A DNA stretch of 64,000 nucleotides from Kalmusia sp. IMI 367209 (GCA_027946365.1 JAPEUQ010000011.1:1116001-1180000); one strand, 5' to 3'. Numbered from the stretch's first letter, positions 35,378 to 50,811 are shown. Numbers and translations: made by a program. Notes: generated from the letters alone by a model not told the origin.

Positions 35378-37597
35378 GGTGGAGCAGGCGGTAACTGGTA
35401 TGGGCGACAGAGCCGGGCGAGGTTGCAAAGAAAGGTGTCACGGCCAGTGCGTCAGCACTTGATACGCTGCAGCTGAGGCGCGGGACGGCACAAGTTGGTA
35501 AAGACGGGATGCTGGCAGGGCTGCGTGGCGGCAGTACAATGGTCTGCCCGGGCGGATTGTATGCCCATGTGTGGAGACGAGGAGCATGGAGCATGGAATA
35601 ACACTCGCTTGTGTGGTGTTGGATAGGCTTGGCGGGGCTAGTGCGCACGAGCCACGAGGGGCAGCCGCCCGCCGGTTGCGCCTTCCCACGGCGCCAGCAT
35701 CCGGGCCGAAGGCGCACACGCTTTCTCGGAGAACCTGCCGACCCCCAAATTTCACCCGGACCTGGTCCTGGCCCTGGACCTGAACCTTGCATGCGATTGC
35801 GAACCTGAACCTCACCGCACCGTTGACCACAGCCAGACGCGTAGCTACACTTGCACGCGCCGCGCAGATCTTGCTCCCTGACGCTCGCCAACATTACCTG
35901 GCTGCGGCACAGCTGCGTCGGCGAATAAGAAGCTTGGTTTGGTGAGCTCGTGTTCTCAAGCTGCGGTAATCTCACCATTTTCGCGGTCTTGCTTATCACG
36001 TCCTGACCATTTGCGCGGCTGTTCTACCCTTGACCGGTTCATCATGGAGCACCGAGTCCCAGCATCACGGCTGAACAGGGCTGCATCAGCCTACATCACG
36101 GTTGCATACCCGTCTAGTCCATCCTCCCATCACTTGCCCCTCTGGTCTGACTCGACTTGTCCGTGCTCGCCCTCTAACCTTTTGGAACCTGGACATGCCT
36201 CGACCGTGCGAGATGCAATCGCTGCGCCTCTAGGTTCCACCGCCTACCATGGCTATGTGTTGTCAAGGTTTCGTCTGCTGCTTGCCTCGTGGCCGCTTGA
36301 TCACTGGGCGGTGTCCTTCCCCCTTCCCTGTGCTTAGGAAGCCTATTTAGCCAATAGCTTTGGCAAGAGAAGAAAGTTCGGCGACCTGCTCGTTCTAATC
36401 ACTTGAACCGCTATGGCGCCATGGGAACAACTATACCGCCCTGTTCATCTTGTTAGATCGGTGTGCCGAGAACATGTCATCGTTTATTTGAGCCACTACA
36501 TAGGCCTGCCTTGAGTTGCCGATACGCCCCGTCAGATACAGGGTTCCCGCGTGGTTAATTGATCAAACACGCATCCAGCAACCGGTTCCTGGCTAGGTAT
36601 CCGGACCCTGAAGTGCTCGACCCGTTTCTCGGCGTTCGCATAGCATTTCATGGCGCCGCGTGCATTACCGAAAGCATTCACATTATTGTCAGGGTTGTAC
36701 CTGTATTAACTTTTCAGGGAACAGCAACGATACTACCCCGGTAAGTTGAGCCGATTTCTATGGTCGGTACCGGACATACTTCACCTCACAGCATCTGTTC
36801 GAAGAGAAGAAAGCACACATACGTCACAAAAATAGCAAGACCAGTCTTCCTTGCTTCCCCCTAGTCTTTCTAATGTTAACTTTTTCACTATTTTCCGGCC
36901 TACTTGCATATGTGTTGTTCCTGCATTGAGCATCTGCAACCGGATTGGTCGTTCTAGCCGATCTGCGGCTCAATTCTGAGGAGCCGTGTTCTTACTACTA
37001 GTCTGTGATCAACCCGCCAACGAGGCGTATGTGAGGGATGCAAACGGAATTTGTTCGGTCTGCCGGTCCGCTGCTGACAGGTACAAAGTCATGCAGAGCT
37101 GATCAAGTTTGCCTCACTCCTCTAGTAGAGCTGATAATAAAAGGTCATGAGGGTGGTAAAGTCAACGTACCAACGACCCGAAGCAGGCTTTCGGCGAGAG
37201 CGATTGAGGCCGACTATTCCGGCCCGACGCTAGACAATTTAGGCTCAAAATTCCTCGGCATGCGGCAAGCCGAATCTGACTGATACCGTGCTATACTGGT
37301 GAACTAACTCCCCCATGACCAGAGCCGGGGCTTTGCTACCGACGCTAGCCTTGGGGAGGGGCAGAGTGGTGGAGTCTTAGAACTATCGGTGAGTCTTCCG
37401 CCTGCCTCGTCCTACGGATCCTAAGGTATATAAGTGAGGTTATATTCCACGTTTGATTCTCATCCTCGTTCTTTGTTCTCTTGGTCCACATCTCTTTTCC
37501 TAATTCGGACCGAATCCACCCATCCAAGCTCGTCTGAGCTACCTCTGTCTTCTCTTTGGTCTACACCTAAACAGCCACCCACTGTGTGTTGCCAATT
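35378..37597. other. Gene-poor region
   Basis: 2.2 kb between divergent SEC65 and aminotransferase starts. A degenerate six-base repeat (CCTGGN) runs through 35761-35788. No gene is supported; frames on the minus strand behind SEC65 are composition artefacts. Confidence 0.45.
37427..37433 (+). promoter_or_regulatory. TATA box of the aminotransferase gene
   Basis: TATATAA 165 bp upstream of the ATG at 37598, followed by a pyrimidine-rich leader. Confidence 0.5.
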
Positions 37598-39381
37598 ATG
37601 GGCGGCTTCTTTAGTAAGTCTGGTAGCAATAGCCTGGCTACTACCCCGTCCCATTCAGAGCTGCAAAATGCTGTGCTGCACCGAGATCCCTCAGCCGTGC
37701 CGCCGACCGTCTCGGCCATCAAAGAGAACAAGTTGCATATGTCCTGTGGTCGAACTATATACGATGGTTCGGGGGGTGCAGCCGTGTCGAATCTTGGCCA
37801 TTCGTACAAGGATCGCATTTTGAAAGCCATAGCGGTGGCTGCAAGAGCCGTGGATTACACTGCGAGTGCCTCTTTTTACGACTACCATTGCCGGGCGTCT
37901 TTGCACCGCCCTTGTCGACTCCACAGAAGGTGCATTGGCTAAAGCGCTGATCTACAATTCTGGTGAGTGTACTCAAGTTCCAAGGACTTTACACAATCGC
38001 AGTACTGACATACCATAGGATCTGACGCTGTCGAGGCTGCCGCAAAGCTAGCCATTCAATATCACATCGAAAAAGGCCAGACGCAACGTCAATACTTCAT
38101 TGCTCGGCACCAGTCTTACCACGGTGCAACTGCTTTGGCGCTTGCATTGAGTGGACACAAAGCACGCAGACAACCATTCCAGTTCTCATTGCCTGACAAT
38201 GTCCGTCGTGTTTCCTCGTGTTTTGAATACCTCCAACGCAAAGAGGGCCAGAGCGTGGAGCAGTTTCTCAACGATAAGGTGCAAGAGTTGGAGAAAACGT
38301 TCGCGGAAATTGGACCCGACAAGGTTATCGCTTTTGTGTGTGAGCCAATTGTTGGCGCAGTAAGTACAAACCCTCCAGTACAGTCGTTGATGTAACTTGT
38401 CTTTCGCAAAGCCATGTGGATGTTAGTTTAAGTTTTAGATGCGTGAGATCGTTACACAGCATACGCCAAGCCCACTTCTCGTTGGTGAAGGAGCCTCGCT
38501 AGTCTCAGACATGCATATCCCGGACAGACGATCACTTACTCTTCAATAGGCTTTAGGATGCGTCCCCCCCGTGAAAGGTTATCTCAAGGCAATGCAGGAT
38601 GTCTGCCACAAGCATGGTGCTCTCTTCATCCTTGATGAGATTATGTGCGGCGCCGGACGGACCGGTGGTAACTTGCATGCTTTCATGCATCACGATGGAG
38701 TCCGCCCGGACATCCTTGTCATGGGCAAAGGTCTCGGAGGTGGCATGCAACCTGTGTCTGCGATGCTTTGCAATAGAACAGTCGCCGACGCTCTAGAGGA
38801 AAACCTTTCTGGCTTCAACCACGGATACACTTTCCAAAACCATCCTCCTGTTTGCGCCGCTGCAGTTGAGGTCCTGAAAATTATCGAAGAGGATAATCTT
38901 CTTGAGAATGTCAAGAAGCAAGGCAAGCTTCTAGCCGATTTGATGCGCGAAAAGCTCGAGGTACTGCCTAATGTTTCCCCTATCCGGGGCCAAGGACTCT
39001 TTCAAGGCGTGAGTCAAGTCGAGTTTTCCTCTTTGATTGTTACTTACGCGCTGCAGTTTTCATTGTTGAAGGACAAGGCCACCAAGGAATCCTTCGACCG
39101 GAAGCTGAAGGTAGCTCTTTCTATTCATGAGAAGGGTAACTAATCCCACGTTCTATATGCTTCGGTCTCAACTTACCCGCATCACAGCCTGGAAGGACCC
39201 AAAATATGGCATCTATGTCTACTGGGGCACCGGAAGCGCCGCAGATGGTTTGGCTGGGGACCATCTCATTGTAGCTCCTCCCTTCACTATTACCACGGAA
39301 GAGGTTCACTGGCTTGTCGGACGACTCGAGCTTGTCATCAAGGACTACTTCAAAGAACTCGAGGCTAGAGGAGAGAAGTGA
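37598..39381 (+). CDS. Class III PLP-dependent aminotransferase, one apparent frameshift
   Basis: Five exons (37598-37962, 38019-38359, 38550-39008, 39057-39135, 39188-39381). Landmarks are GGAAVSNLGH, the cofactor-phosphate loop NSGSDAVEAA, YHGATALALALSG, the cofactor Asp in FILDEIMCGAGRTG, and the Schiff-base Lys (about 295) in VMGKGLGGGMQPV. This is the fold of ornithine, GABA and diaminobutyrate aminotransferases; the substrate is not evident. In exon 1, VDYTASASF and TTTIAGRLCTALVD lie in different frames. The T run 37873-37877 is one base too long; without it the protein is 478 residues. Intron 3 (48 bp, a multiple of three with no stop) could be retained in frame. The 190-bp intron 2 is unusually long. 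Confidence 0.88.
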
Positions 39382-41829
39382 GTCGGTGGCGTTATTCAAA
39401 TTGTTCTGAGGGTATGCACTCAGTTGGTGGTCTTGCACTGATTTGTTCAAGGTGGTAAAGGATTCTTTCATGCATGTTGCCTGGTGTCCAAACTGCGACA
39501 TGGGGCTAGGCAGGCGTTATGATGCTCACGACACTCGTGGACCTGGAGAGGTTGCTTGGACGCTCCAGCTCGTCGTGTTGAGCAAATGGCTGCACATGGG
39601 TTGATTCTGCCTAGCGGCGTATTGCCGCAAGGTTCCTTCTCAAGTATTTTTTTTGGGCAGTATATATTTTCCCAGACTGAACACAATGTTAATCTCTCTT
39701 TGTTCATACTCAACATGTAATCGTTGGCATCGAATGATCACACTGGAAAATCGACACTAGCCTGCCATGCTGAAAGGACTACGTGCTCACAGGCTACTCC
39801 CCCCTGGTCGCGACAGCTACAAAACGACAAAGAGGTACTATTTCGAATGCGGATCCGCAAGCAACGGTCATGGTTATCGGTATCTTCCTCCCGCCGTTGC
39901 ATTCTTACCTCCCGAGAGTCTCGCCCCCTCGGTCTTAGCGTCGAGCCGACGACCTCACAACCGCCCGCCCAACAGAACGCGCAGCACCCAGCACTGCGGT
40001 TCCAGTCACGGATTCGGCGTCTTGCATCCTGTCCCTGGCTTGCTAACGTTAGCATGAGCGTGGCGCATGCAGCAGAGAGGCAAAACGAATCTGGTTGCGA
40101 GGGACGATGGATCCTGAATAGATGATACGATGTGGGTCGGTTGATGGTGGTCAATGACGAAAAGGCGTGGGTTGCAGTGGGCCGGGATCGAGGCAAAGAC
40201 GGAAGAATGGATGGGCTGAGTAATTGCTGGAATGCGACGGCAATCGGTAGAGGAGGGTGGATTCGTTCATTGATGGAGGGCAAATAGGCTTTTCCGAGCG
40301 GAGAAATCTCGTCACACCGGTCAGGAGCACCAAACGACCCCCTGGAACACGATAGAGCGACGGTCAGAGTGGCTTATGAGCCTTGAATTCATCTGGGAAG
40401 GCTGAGGACACCAGTCGCGCAGAACCTTGGGCCTGATGACCTCACCCCTTTTCGACCTCCGCAGGGCAAATCAATGTGCCTGCAGAAGTCTTCCGCGGGA
40501 CTGCTCACATCAGCCTTGCGTCCTCCATGGATAGATAGACGTCTGCTATCGCGAATGTGCCCTCGCATGCACCTCCAAGAGGGATCGACCTTCAGCGCTG
40601 CCAGATGACATGTCCGAGCGCCCAAGGCGTAGACGCCGTCGCACCTCCACAGGCCTCTGAGGTCCGGGGACACGGCCAACACGTGACTTGTATAGGTACA
40701 GGTACTCAGGCACCCGTTTCAGTCATTGCTATTAAAAACGGGACCTCGGGAAGAAGCGTTTGGCCTGCAGAGGAGCGCTTGCTGTAAGCGTGGGGTTCTA
40801 CATCCCTTGAATATTCTTAGAGCCTGGGGCGTGGGAGAAAGGTTGCAGCTGGGGCTTTCTGTGACATTGGCGTCGACACGAGGCACGGTCTGGAGTAGAA
40901 GACTGGCGGACCTGGAGCAGTCGCGGCCGCTTCGAGCAGCGGGCTGAGTCAAATGGCAGTATACCTGCCTCGCATGGCTGAGCAGCGCGCTGGCCTCCGG
41001 GCTTCCTGATGAGGTGCCCAGGTGGATCTGGGACCGACGGTCAGCCCGGCGGTGCGAGGGCGTGCGGAGAGGCCAGCGGTGCCGTTACGCAGCGTCGCTG
41101 AGCGCAAGCGACCGAATAGATATTAAGTGGGATCGGGCGCCGTCTTTGATCGGGTGAATTGAATGGGTTAGCTACTTGGCCTGTCCGCTCCAACGAGCAG
41201 GTGACGGCCACACACACACACTGCCTCTGCCTCGCACGCCCAGCGCAGGCTGGCGGGAGCGGTAGCAACAGCTACAAGGCCAGGTCCTGCTCCAGAGAGC
41301 ACGCTGCCCGGGCGAAGAGGGCTTTGTACGGCTTGTAGGGAAAAGTATGCGGCGCTGTTGTGCTGGCGACGGTCCCGCGGTTGCCATGCTACGGCGCGAA
41401 TGACGACCCAATTCGCAACTCTAGCGATGCGCTCGGACCCGGTCCAGTCTCCGCTCCAGTGAAGTGATCCAATGCCACAGCCAGAGCCTTCTTGCCCATC
41501 ACGCATGTCCACCGTCCTCGCATGCCCGCCGCGTCCCATTCTTCCTCGAGCGCCCTCCCAACACGCCGTTCGTCGACCCGCTGCTCCGTGACGCCCATGG
41601 TGGCCCGCGCAGCCGCCTGAAGGCACGTCTCCGCATCTCTCTCGACCTGCGATAACGGCACCGGGTGCCTCCAGGCCGCGAGCGAGAGGCTCACGGGTAA
41701 AAATCTGCTTCGAACGTCTCAGAAACTCACCTAGCGCGCCCAGGAGCCCGCCTTCACCCGCCGAAGAGGCTACTTGTTTCGCTCGCGGGCGACGAAGTAG
41801 TGTGTCGACGCCTGTCCTCGCTCGCCGAC
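39382..41829. other. Intergenic region upstream of the LAMMER kinase
   Basis: 2.4 kb without a supported gene. The last 800 bp is GC-rich with long overlapping open frames on both strands (for example 41168-41899 minus), typical of GC-rich fungal leader DNA. A short CA repeat lies at about 41212-41222. Confidence 0.45.
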
Positions 41830-44034
<2,205 letters not shown>

Positions 44035-45032
44035 GCTGACTGTGCATTCATCATTTTCAACGGTCAACATACGAACGTCTCAAGTGCCGTATCCTACGCG
44101 AAACGGCGCTGAGGCGGAATGGTTTGGCTTTGTGCTTTCTCACATCTTCTGCATTTACGACGGCGATATGATGCATGGAGGACACGATTGGACAGTGCCT
44201 CGAAGGCTTTATTGGCGTTACAGCGGGCTATGTCATTCTGGTTATGTTTATCCTCGACTCGACGGATAGAGAAACCTTCCTAGTATTCGTTTCCCAATGT
44301 GTGCATATACGCTCACCGTCGCCGAAACGAGACCATGGACGAAAAGCTCAATTGGTATTCTATTTAGCGAGCACGATCTTAGCACAGAAGCGTAGCATGA
44401 CGATGACCTACCTGGCTTGCATGGTATGAGGACGAGGGCCTGGCTTCGAATAGGATGGCTCGGTGTGGCTGAGATGGGGGCGTTGTATAATCTACTCTGT
44501 GGAACTCTTTGTATTGAGTAGGGCATGACGGGTTGAACAGGATAGCTTGAGAATGAAGGGGCACTATCTCATACGGCTTCTCCATCGAAAGGCAACAAAG
44601 TCATGAAGCAGCAACATTTCCAGTGTCTATCTCACAAGTGTCTAACATGCCTAGGTTAATGTCAAGAGCTGCTACTGCTTTGGAATGCAAAAATATTGCC
44701 CGAGAGCGGGGCTCATGGCAGTGATATGCAGCGGAATTTCCATATTGAGGTGAGGCCGGTGACCGCTCATCCTGCTTGCGTGTGCTATGTACGCCCTGCC
44801 GGCTGACTTGCGCTGTGTCAGCAGATGCGAGTGGAAGTATCTATCGCATGCGACTTGGGCTGAGGGTGGTGGGGTTGATCAGGAGGGCAAGTGCAGCCGG
44901 AGTGGTGCGCGTGTGCCAAGACATGCGGGGCCAATCGGCGTCGGACTGGGGTAAACACGCTTTGGTAAACACACGCGCGTTTTGCTGCTCTCACGACGAA
45001 GCTTCAACCCCGTGACCGCGGTGGGAGACAGC
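44035..45032. other. Kinase to MTW1 intergenic
   Basis: 1 kb between tandem genes; 3' end of the kinase and promoter of MTW1. No element recognised. Confidence 0.4.
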
Positions 45033-46202
45033 ATGGCGAACGCGAAGCAGCAGGAGAATCTACTGCTCACGGAGCACTTTACATGGCCACCCATTGTGAG
45101 TAACCCGCCGACAGAGAGAGAAATCGAGTCGGCGATGCTAACTGCATGCGACAGTCCCTCCTCGACGAGATCATCAACAATTCCGACGAGACGCTGCACA
45201 AATGCATTGACACCACCGAGGCGACTATGTTGGGTGTAGACCCCGCGCTCCTAGGGTTTTCCGCGAACGCAGGCGAAAGCGAGGAGCAGTTGCGCAAGCG
45301 GGCCAATCTGGAGATTGAAGAGGGGGCTCAGAAGCTGGAGACGTTGATCAGCAGTGCTTTGGAGAAGAACCTGGATCGCTTGGAAATTTGGACACTGCGG
45401 AATGTGCTGTGTTTGCCGCGGGAGGAAGGAATTGAGAATTGGGTGAGGTTGGGGCATTACGAGGTGACTTGTTCTCCATGTCTGCTTGGGAAAATTAGAG
45501 CCTGACTGACGGATGAGCGAGCAGAACATCCAGATCCCGGCGAAGGACAACACCCTAACGCCCGAGGCTCTCTACGCTCTTCGCCGCAAGCTCACAGAGA
45601 CGGACAAGCTCCACGCTGCCCTCGTCGCAGAGAAAAACCGCAACGAAGCGCAGATAGCGCGCCTGCGGGCGCTCCTCCAACCCGCCCAGACACCCAGACG
45701 CGATCCTCGGTCCTCGACCTCGCCCTCCAAAGACACAGCCGCAGCGCAGGACCCCGCGCCCTTCGCTTTCCTCACGCATTCGCAAGCCGCCCAATCGCTC
45801 GGCATACAACCTCTCCCCGCACAGACTGCATCCACATCGGCTCCTATAGCAAACGGCTCGAGAACACCGCTCGCCACACACACGAGCTTCACAACAAGCC
45901 AATTACCGTATCTACGGCAACTCCTCGCGCAGCTAAAACCGCACCTTGCGAGCGCGGCATTGCCGGGTGGAAAAGGTGGGGAGGGCGAGGAGTGGGCAAA
46001 GGAGAGGAGGGTGTACGTGGAAAGCCAGAGTCGGCGCGTGCTCGAGAGGCGGGGTGTGGACACGCGGGACGGCGTCGAAGGGAACGTCGAGGGGCAGAGA
46101 GTGAGGGCCGAAGAGATTGGAGCGCTGGAGGGCATCGTTGCGAGCTTTGGAGCGAAGCAGGGGGACCAAGGCGTCGAGGGCGAGCCGATGGATACTTCGT
46201 AG
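45033..46202 (+). CDS. MTW1: Kinetochore protein Mis12/Mtw1
   Basis: Exons 45033-45095, 45155-45463 and 45525-46202 join in phase to 349 residues. The start LLLTEHFTWPPI, spliced to SLLDEIINNSDETLHKC, is the Mis12 head. LEIEEGAQKLETLISSALEKN and ALEKNLDRLEIWTLRNVLC match the conserved helical core, with a coiled coil (LRRKLTETDKLHAALVAEK) after it. The C-terminal third is Pro/Thr-rich then charged. Mtw1 with Nnf1, Dsn1 and Nsl1 forms the MIND complex linking inner-kinetochore CENP-C to the Ndc80 complex. It converges on the choline kinase gene. Confidence 0.88.
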
Positions 46203-47063
46203 GAGCGACGGGGGGGAAGGGACTGATGATGTGGGAAATACGGGGGCCGTCTACCATGGCGAGGTTGGATACTACCGTCGTGGGCGTTCAAGTGGACACA
46301 TGTACAGCACCTGGGATACCTCTTCGTTTTGGGCGGCGTTTGGATATGGACTACGGATCGTGTGATACCAGCTCAATGCACTTCTTTCTTGCTTCACACA
46401 CATGCATACAATCTATCCGTCGAACCAAGATGCTTCCTTGGAGCAAAGCGAAGGGAAGAAAAGGATCCCTCTTCTTGAGGAACTAACGACGTGTACCTTA
46501 CCATTACCAAGCACGCAAAACCAAGCACGCAAGAAAGACGCAAAAATTTCATACTGGTGTTCGCACCATCCCCCAAAAAAAGCATTGCAAATGACATAAC
46601 AGTGTACATCTTCCACGCTTGAAACATCGGAAGAGCATCATTAGTAGAAGGGTGCAGCTTTGCGGCTACCAGAATTCTAACACCCGGTGACCATCTATCT
46701 CCTAGGCAGATTTTCTCTCGGGATATGTACGCTGCAGAAGAGACCGAGGTGGCTGGGGATGGTCGCTACTTGACAAGCGAGTGTGCTTGGATTGTCCGGA
46801 CGTGTTGGTTCGCTGTATATTTTTGAATGCGGGAATGCCTGGGAGTAGAGAGATGGTGGTGGATAAATGGAGCTGGTATAAAGTTTGAAGTTTCACTTGT
46901 AGCATACCCACTTTAGCATAGTCTACCTATGGAAATATATACGTCGAATGTCACTCTATCCGCCGGTGATTAGCCAATGCTCTCCCAAGCAGATATTCTT
47001 GAGGCTATCTGTAGAATTCCAGGCACAGTCCTCAACCCAAGTCTATCCCCACAAGCTCCTCGC
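46203..47063. other. Convergent 3' region MTW1 / choline kinase
   Basis: 861 bp between two convergent stop codons. Only short frames and an A-rich run near 46564 are present; nothing is supported as a gene. Confidence 0.45.
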
Positions 47064-49562
47064 TCAATACTCCACAATCTTCACCCTGCTCCGAACCTCC
47101 TCAGGCAACTCTTCGGCCTTGATAATGCCCAATTTGATCGCATCGCCCCACAGGAACATGGACCTCTCCTGTGTATACCCTAGATAGTCGAACTCTTCTT
47201 CCTCATCCTGTGATTCGTTATGGTCAGCAACGTCTGCTTCAGGCTTCCCGGATTCCACGTCGATTTTCTTCCCCTCACTCACTTCGCTCTGCTTCTCCTC
47301 AGCTGCAGCCTCGTCTTTGATCTCTTCCGTCGCGCTGTCCAAGACTGCGCCCTCTTCGCTGGTCTGCGCTTTCTTGTCGTTTTCGTCAAAATCGGGCATG
47401 CCGGGCACTGTAGCCTGGACGATGCCCCAAGCGATCCAAAAAGCCGAACTGGCCATTCGCCAAAGTCTTGTCTCGGCCATCAGTCTACGACACTCGTCCT
47501 CGATCTTCTGCTCGACCTGCGCTTCTTGCTCTTGGTACGAGTACCGCTCGCCAGGTGGGGCTCGAGAGTCCAGCATGAACGCTGAGATCGTGGTCGGAGT
47601 AGCTGTCGCTGCAAGCGCGGTGCTGCTACCTGACGAATGAAGGGGGCCAAGATGCGGAGTGGGAGGGTTCGAAGCTGAGCCACCTGCTGCTTTGAAGGTA
47701 GGGTTGTGCTGGAGGTAGGCACGGATAAAGCGGTGCTGCTCTTCTGGTGTAGGGTAAACAGACGTATTGATCCGATGAGGGACTGGGTCGTGATAGTTGT
47801 AGCACCACTCATTCTATTCAACTATTAGCAACTGGAAGCCCAATTAGATAATTTCTTCGTAGGGTAGCCATACAAAGTGGTTAGCGAACTCATATCCAGG
47901 AAGATCCGCATTTGCGTACTCAAAATCGATTACGATGAGCTGTTTGTGTTCGTTCGCGGGTAGAAGAAGGGGTGACTCTCCAGACGGCGTCATACGTAGG
48001 ATGTTTCCATACTGTGTCTGGAGTAGCGTGTTAGTCTCTTGTCATAGGTGCTACGGATTGGACGTACATCGTTGTGGGCGAAGACCAACCGTTCGTTGAG
48101 CTTCTCGATACCACCGTATTGCTCTTCCAACCAAGCCCGGTACTTTTCGACGGTCTTTCGGAATATAGGCCACTCCACGCCACACACCAGACCTCGATCC
48201 TTCCATCTATCGGACGCAGACTGCACATCACCTTGTGTACCATCTATGATTCGCTTATCCAGCCATGCCATCCGTTTCTCGGCACGATCAACCCACTTGT
48301 CCCAGCTTTGCCAAACAAATGGACCAGCATCCCGCTCTTTTGGGAGCAAGTCGATGCCCTCATGCAGCTCTCGCATGCGCTTCGCAATCTGCTTCGAAGT
48401 CTCTGGGAGGCGGAGCTCTTGGGGAGTTAGTGCTCGGGCGTTGAAGAACTCCTCGAAACGTCCATTTGTGAAGGTCCCCAAAAGCCGTGGTCCGATCCGC
48501 TTGCGAGCAAGTCTCCGGAGAATTTGCAGTTCTTGCTCTCGATCGATGAGATGCTCAACTTGCGGACCGTAGATACGCAACAGGAGTTTACTGGGTGACG
48601 TCAGCTCAGATTGATATAGTTGATTTGTGATCTTACGGAGGAGGGTTCTTTGGTGCAGGCAATCCCTCTTCACGAGGCGTCTGCTCTGGGAGGTCTTTCG
48701 GAGGGGAAACCACGTAAACAGCATTCGTCAACGCGCCACTCAATCGGTCTACGCTGATCTCACCGCTCATATCCAGTGGCACTCGCCGCCAGCCCTTGAG
48801 CTTCAGCGTGTGTGAAAGTCGCACAATCTCGTACTTAAAAGTTGCCCAGGCCTCTTTTTCCTTCTTAGCTCGTCGACCTGAGGTCTGTCCTGAGATATCA
48901 GTAGTGCTGTCCGAGTCAGGGCCACCTGCGCCATACGCCATGGTTTTGCTGTTGTCCAAAATAGCTTCACATCCGGGCACAAGCTGGTCGATGGAGTCGA
49001 AGTGATCTTCCCCAGATGACACAGTCGAGTGTCGTTTGAAAAGGGCTGATAACTTTCGGCCGTGGAGATGTCTGTGATGACGGGGTGATCCTTCTATAGA
49101 CTTGAGAGACATGGTTCTTTCAAGTATGGAAGCGAGCTGCTCTAGCGCTACCGAACCATCTGATGACTCGGACGAGCGTCTTTCCTGCGTGGGATGGGGT
49201 TGGTCAGACTCGCCTCGGGTGTCTCCCAAAGCCTGGCGGACATTGGATACCGTTTTGGCGGCAGCCGCCTTGCGCTTGGCTTTTCGTGCTGTTCGCCTGG
49301 ATTTCTCGCTCTTGAGCCACGAAGTGACTTGCTTCACTAGATTCTCGTGCGAATGACGGGAAGCGGTGCCGTCAGAGCTCTCAGAGAGAAGAGATGTGAA
49401 CGATGGATTGCCTTCAGTTGACGCTTTGCTCACCGATCCCAGACGTTCAACGGATGCCCTTCCCGAGAGTCGTTTCCCACTAACACTGGCGCGGAACTGT
49501 TTAGCAGCCTGACCAAGATCGAAGTAGTCGCCTTGGTCAAGCTCCTTATGCTTGCCCCCCAT
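47064..49562 (-). CDS. CKI1: Choline/ethanolamine kinase with long N-terminal extension
   Basis: Four exons (49562-48637, 48590-48068, 48017-47874, 47813-47064) join without phase conflict to 780 residues. The first 250 residues are Ser/Arg/Lys-rich and likely disordered and phosphorylated. The kinase follows, with KGWRRVPL, the LLRIYG segment, the Brenner loop HNDTQYGNIL (catalytic D483) and the metal-binding IDFEYANAD (D514). NEWCYNYHDP and a C-terminal WGIVQA block complete the choline-kinase signature. A Glu/Ala/Lys-rich insertion sits near the end. It phosphorylates choline or ethanolamine, committing them to the Kennedy pathway. The extension resembles that of fungal Cki1 proteins but its role is unknown. 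Confidence 0.92.
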
Positions 49563-50811
49563 TAGGGGTGAGATACTCTCGATTTCAGGGTCGGCGATGG
49601 AAACAACTGGGAGGAATCATAAGCATGTTGTTTTGTACAATTGAGCGCACGTAGCGTATGTTCGTGTGCCTTATCATCGTTCTAGGATCTGAAGCAGGCT
49701 ACAAGACGGACTGCGATCTAGGTCTTTGTGCGTTCTGCTCGAATCGTAGACAGGGCCATTGCGGGCTATCCACGCATACAGAGCCAAGCAATGCAACGAG
49801 AGGCCCCTTGGCTTATGTAACAGGAAGACGTCAAGTGTAGATTAACGTTAGAGTACCTGCATGAGGCGGACGAGTGTAGAAAACAAGAAAGCGGACGCAG
49901 ACGCCGCCAAGTACCCGTATTGGTATGACAGCTCGGAATAGAGAGCACTAACCTTTCGCCAGATTGGGGCGCGGTGACGTGCTGTCTTGCGCGCTGCGAC
50001 TGTCAGAATTCAGCTTTGGGCTTGCCGATGCAAGCCCCTGCGGCTCCTCATTCGAGGACGCCATTGCGCATTCGCCGAGGCTCTGGAAAGGATCCCTCTT
50101 TTGTAGGCCCGAAAGACGACCAAATGTGCAATTCAGGGCCAGGGAAGTTCGCAGATAGCCGTTTTCCTAGTGTGCGAGTGCAGTAATTTGGGTTGTGGAA
50201 GCGGAAATCAGGTTCGCAGGGCTGTTATCGATGGCGCTAGCACGACCCTGTAGCTGGGGCACTGGGGGACACACGTGCCAAGAGCGATTGGCGTGTGTAG
50301 GGCGAGAGCTGGGACGTAAGTCTGCAGGTGGATGCAGGTGAGGGCACAGAAAGGTCAACGGATTTATTGCGAGCTGAGCAGGCGCATGGGACGAGAGGAA
50401 ATTGTCGAGACTGGCAGAGTTGCAGTCTGGCCACTTCCCAGTTTCTCGAGCTCTTGCCTCGCGCCTATCAACGGCTTGTACCACGTGCGCCTTGGCGAGC
50501 TACGTAACCGCTTGCCCAGCGGGGGCTTGATAGCACCAACGCAGTGCGAATACATGCATGGTGTGATCTGTTGCGATCAGATAAGGGAATTGAATGCTTG
50601 TTTTTGCAGTAATATACAATGAAAGTCATGAAACTCGGGTATCCAGGCTCCACTTACGCCGTCCTACAGTTTTTGTGCCCAACAACCTGTGCCTTCGCGT
50701 TATATACATCCAAGTACCAGTGACAAACCCCCACCCCCCAAAGTTGAAGTACACTCCTAACGCCTTTTAATGCAAATTTGAACATACAAGACCTCTGCAC
50801 AGCGGTGGTGT
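49563..50811. other. Intergenic upstream of choline kinase
   Basis: 1.25 kb holding the choline kinase promoter and the 3' end of the PIN-like carrier. No supported gene or repeat. Confidence 0.4.

Noticed and set aside
35337..35999. 220-codon minus-strand frame behind SEC65
   Set aside because: It overlaps the SEC65 5' end in another frame, and its Gly-Pro run comes from a simple DNA repeat.
39738..40283. 181-codon minus-strand frame
   Set aside because: No domain, Arg/Ser/Cys-rich random composition, no splice structure that improves it.
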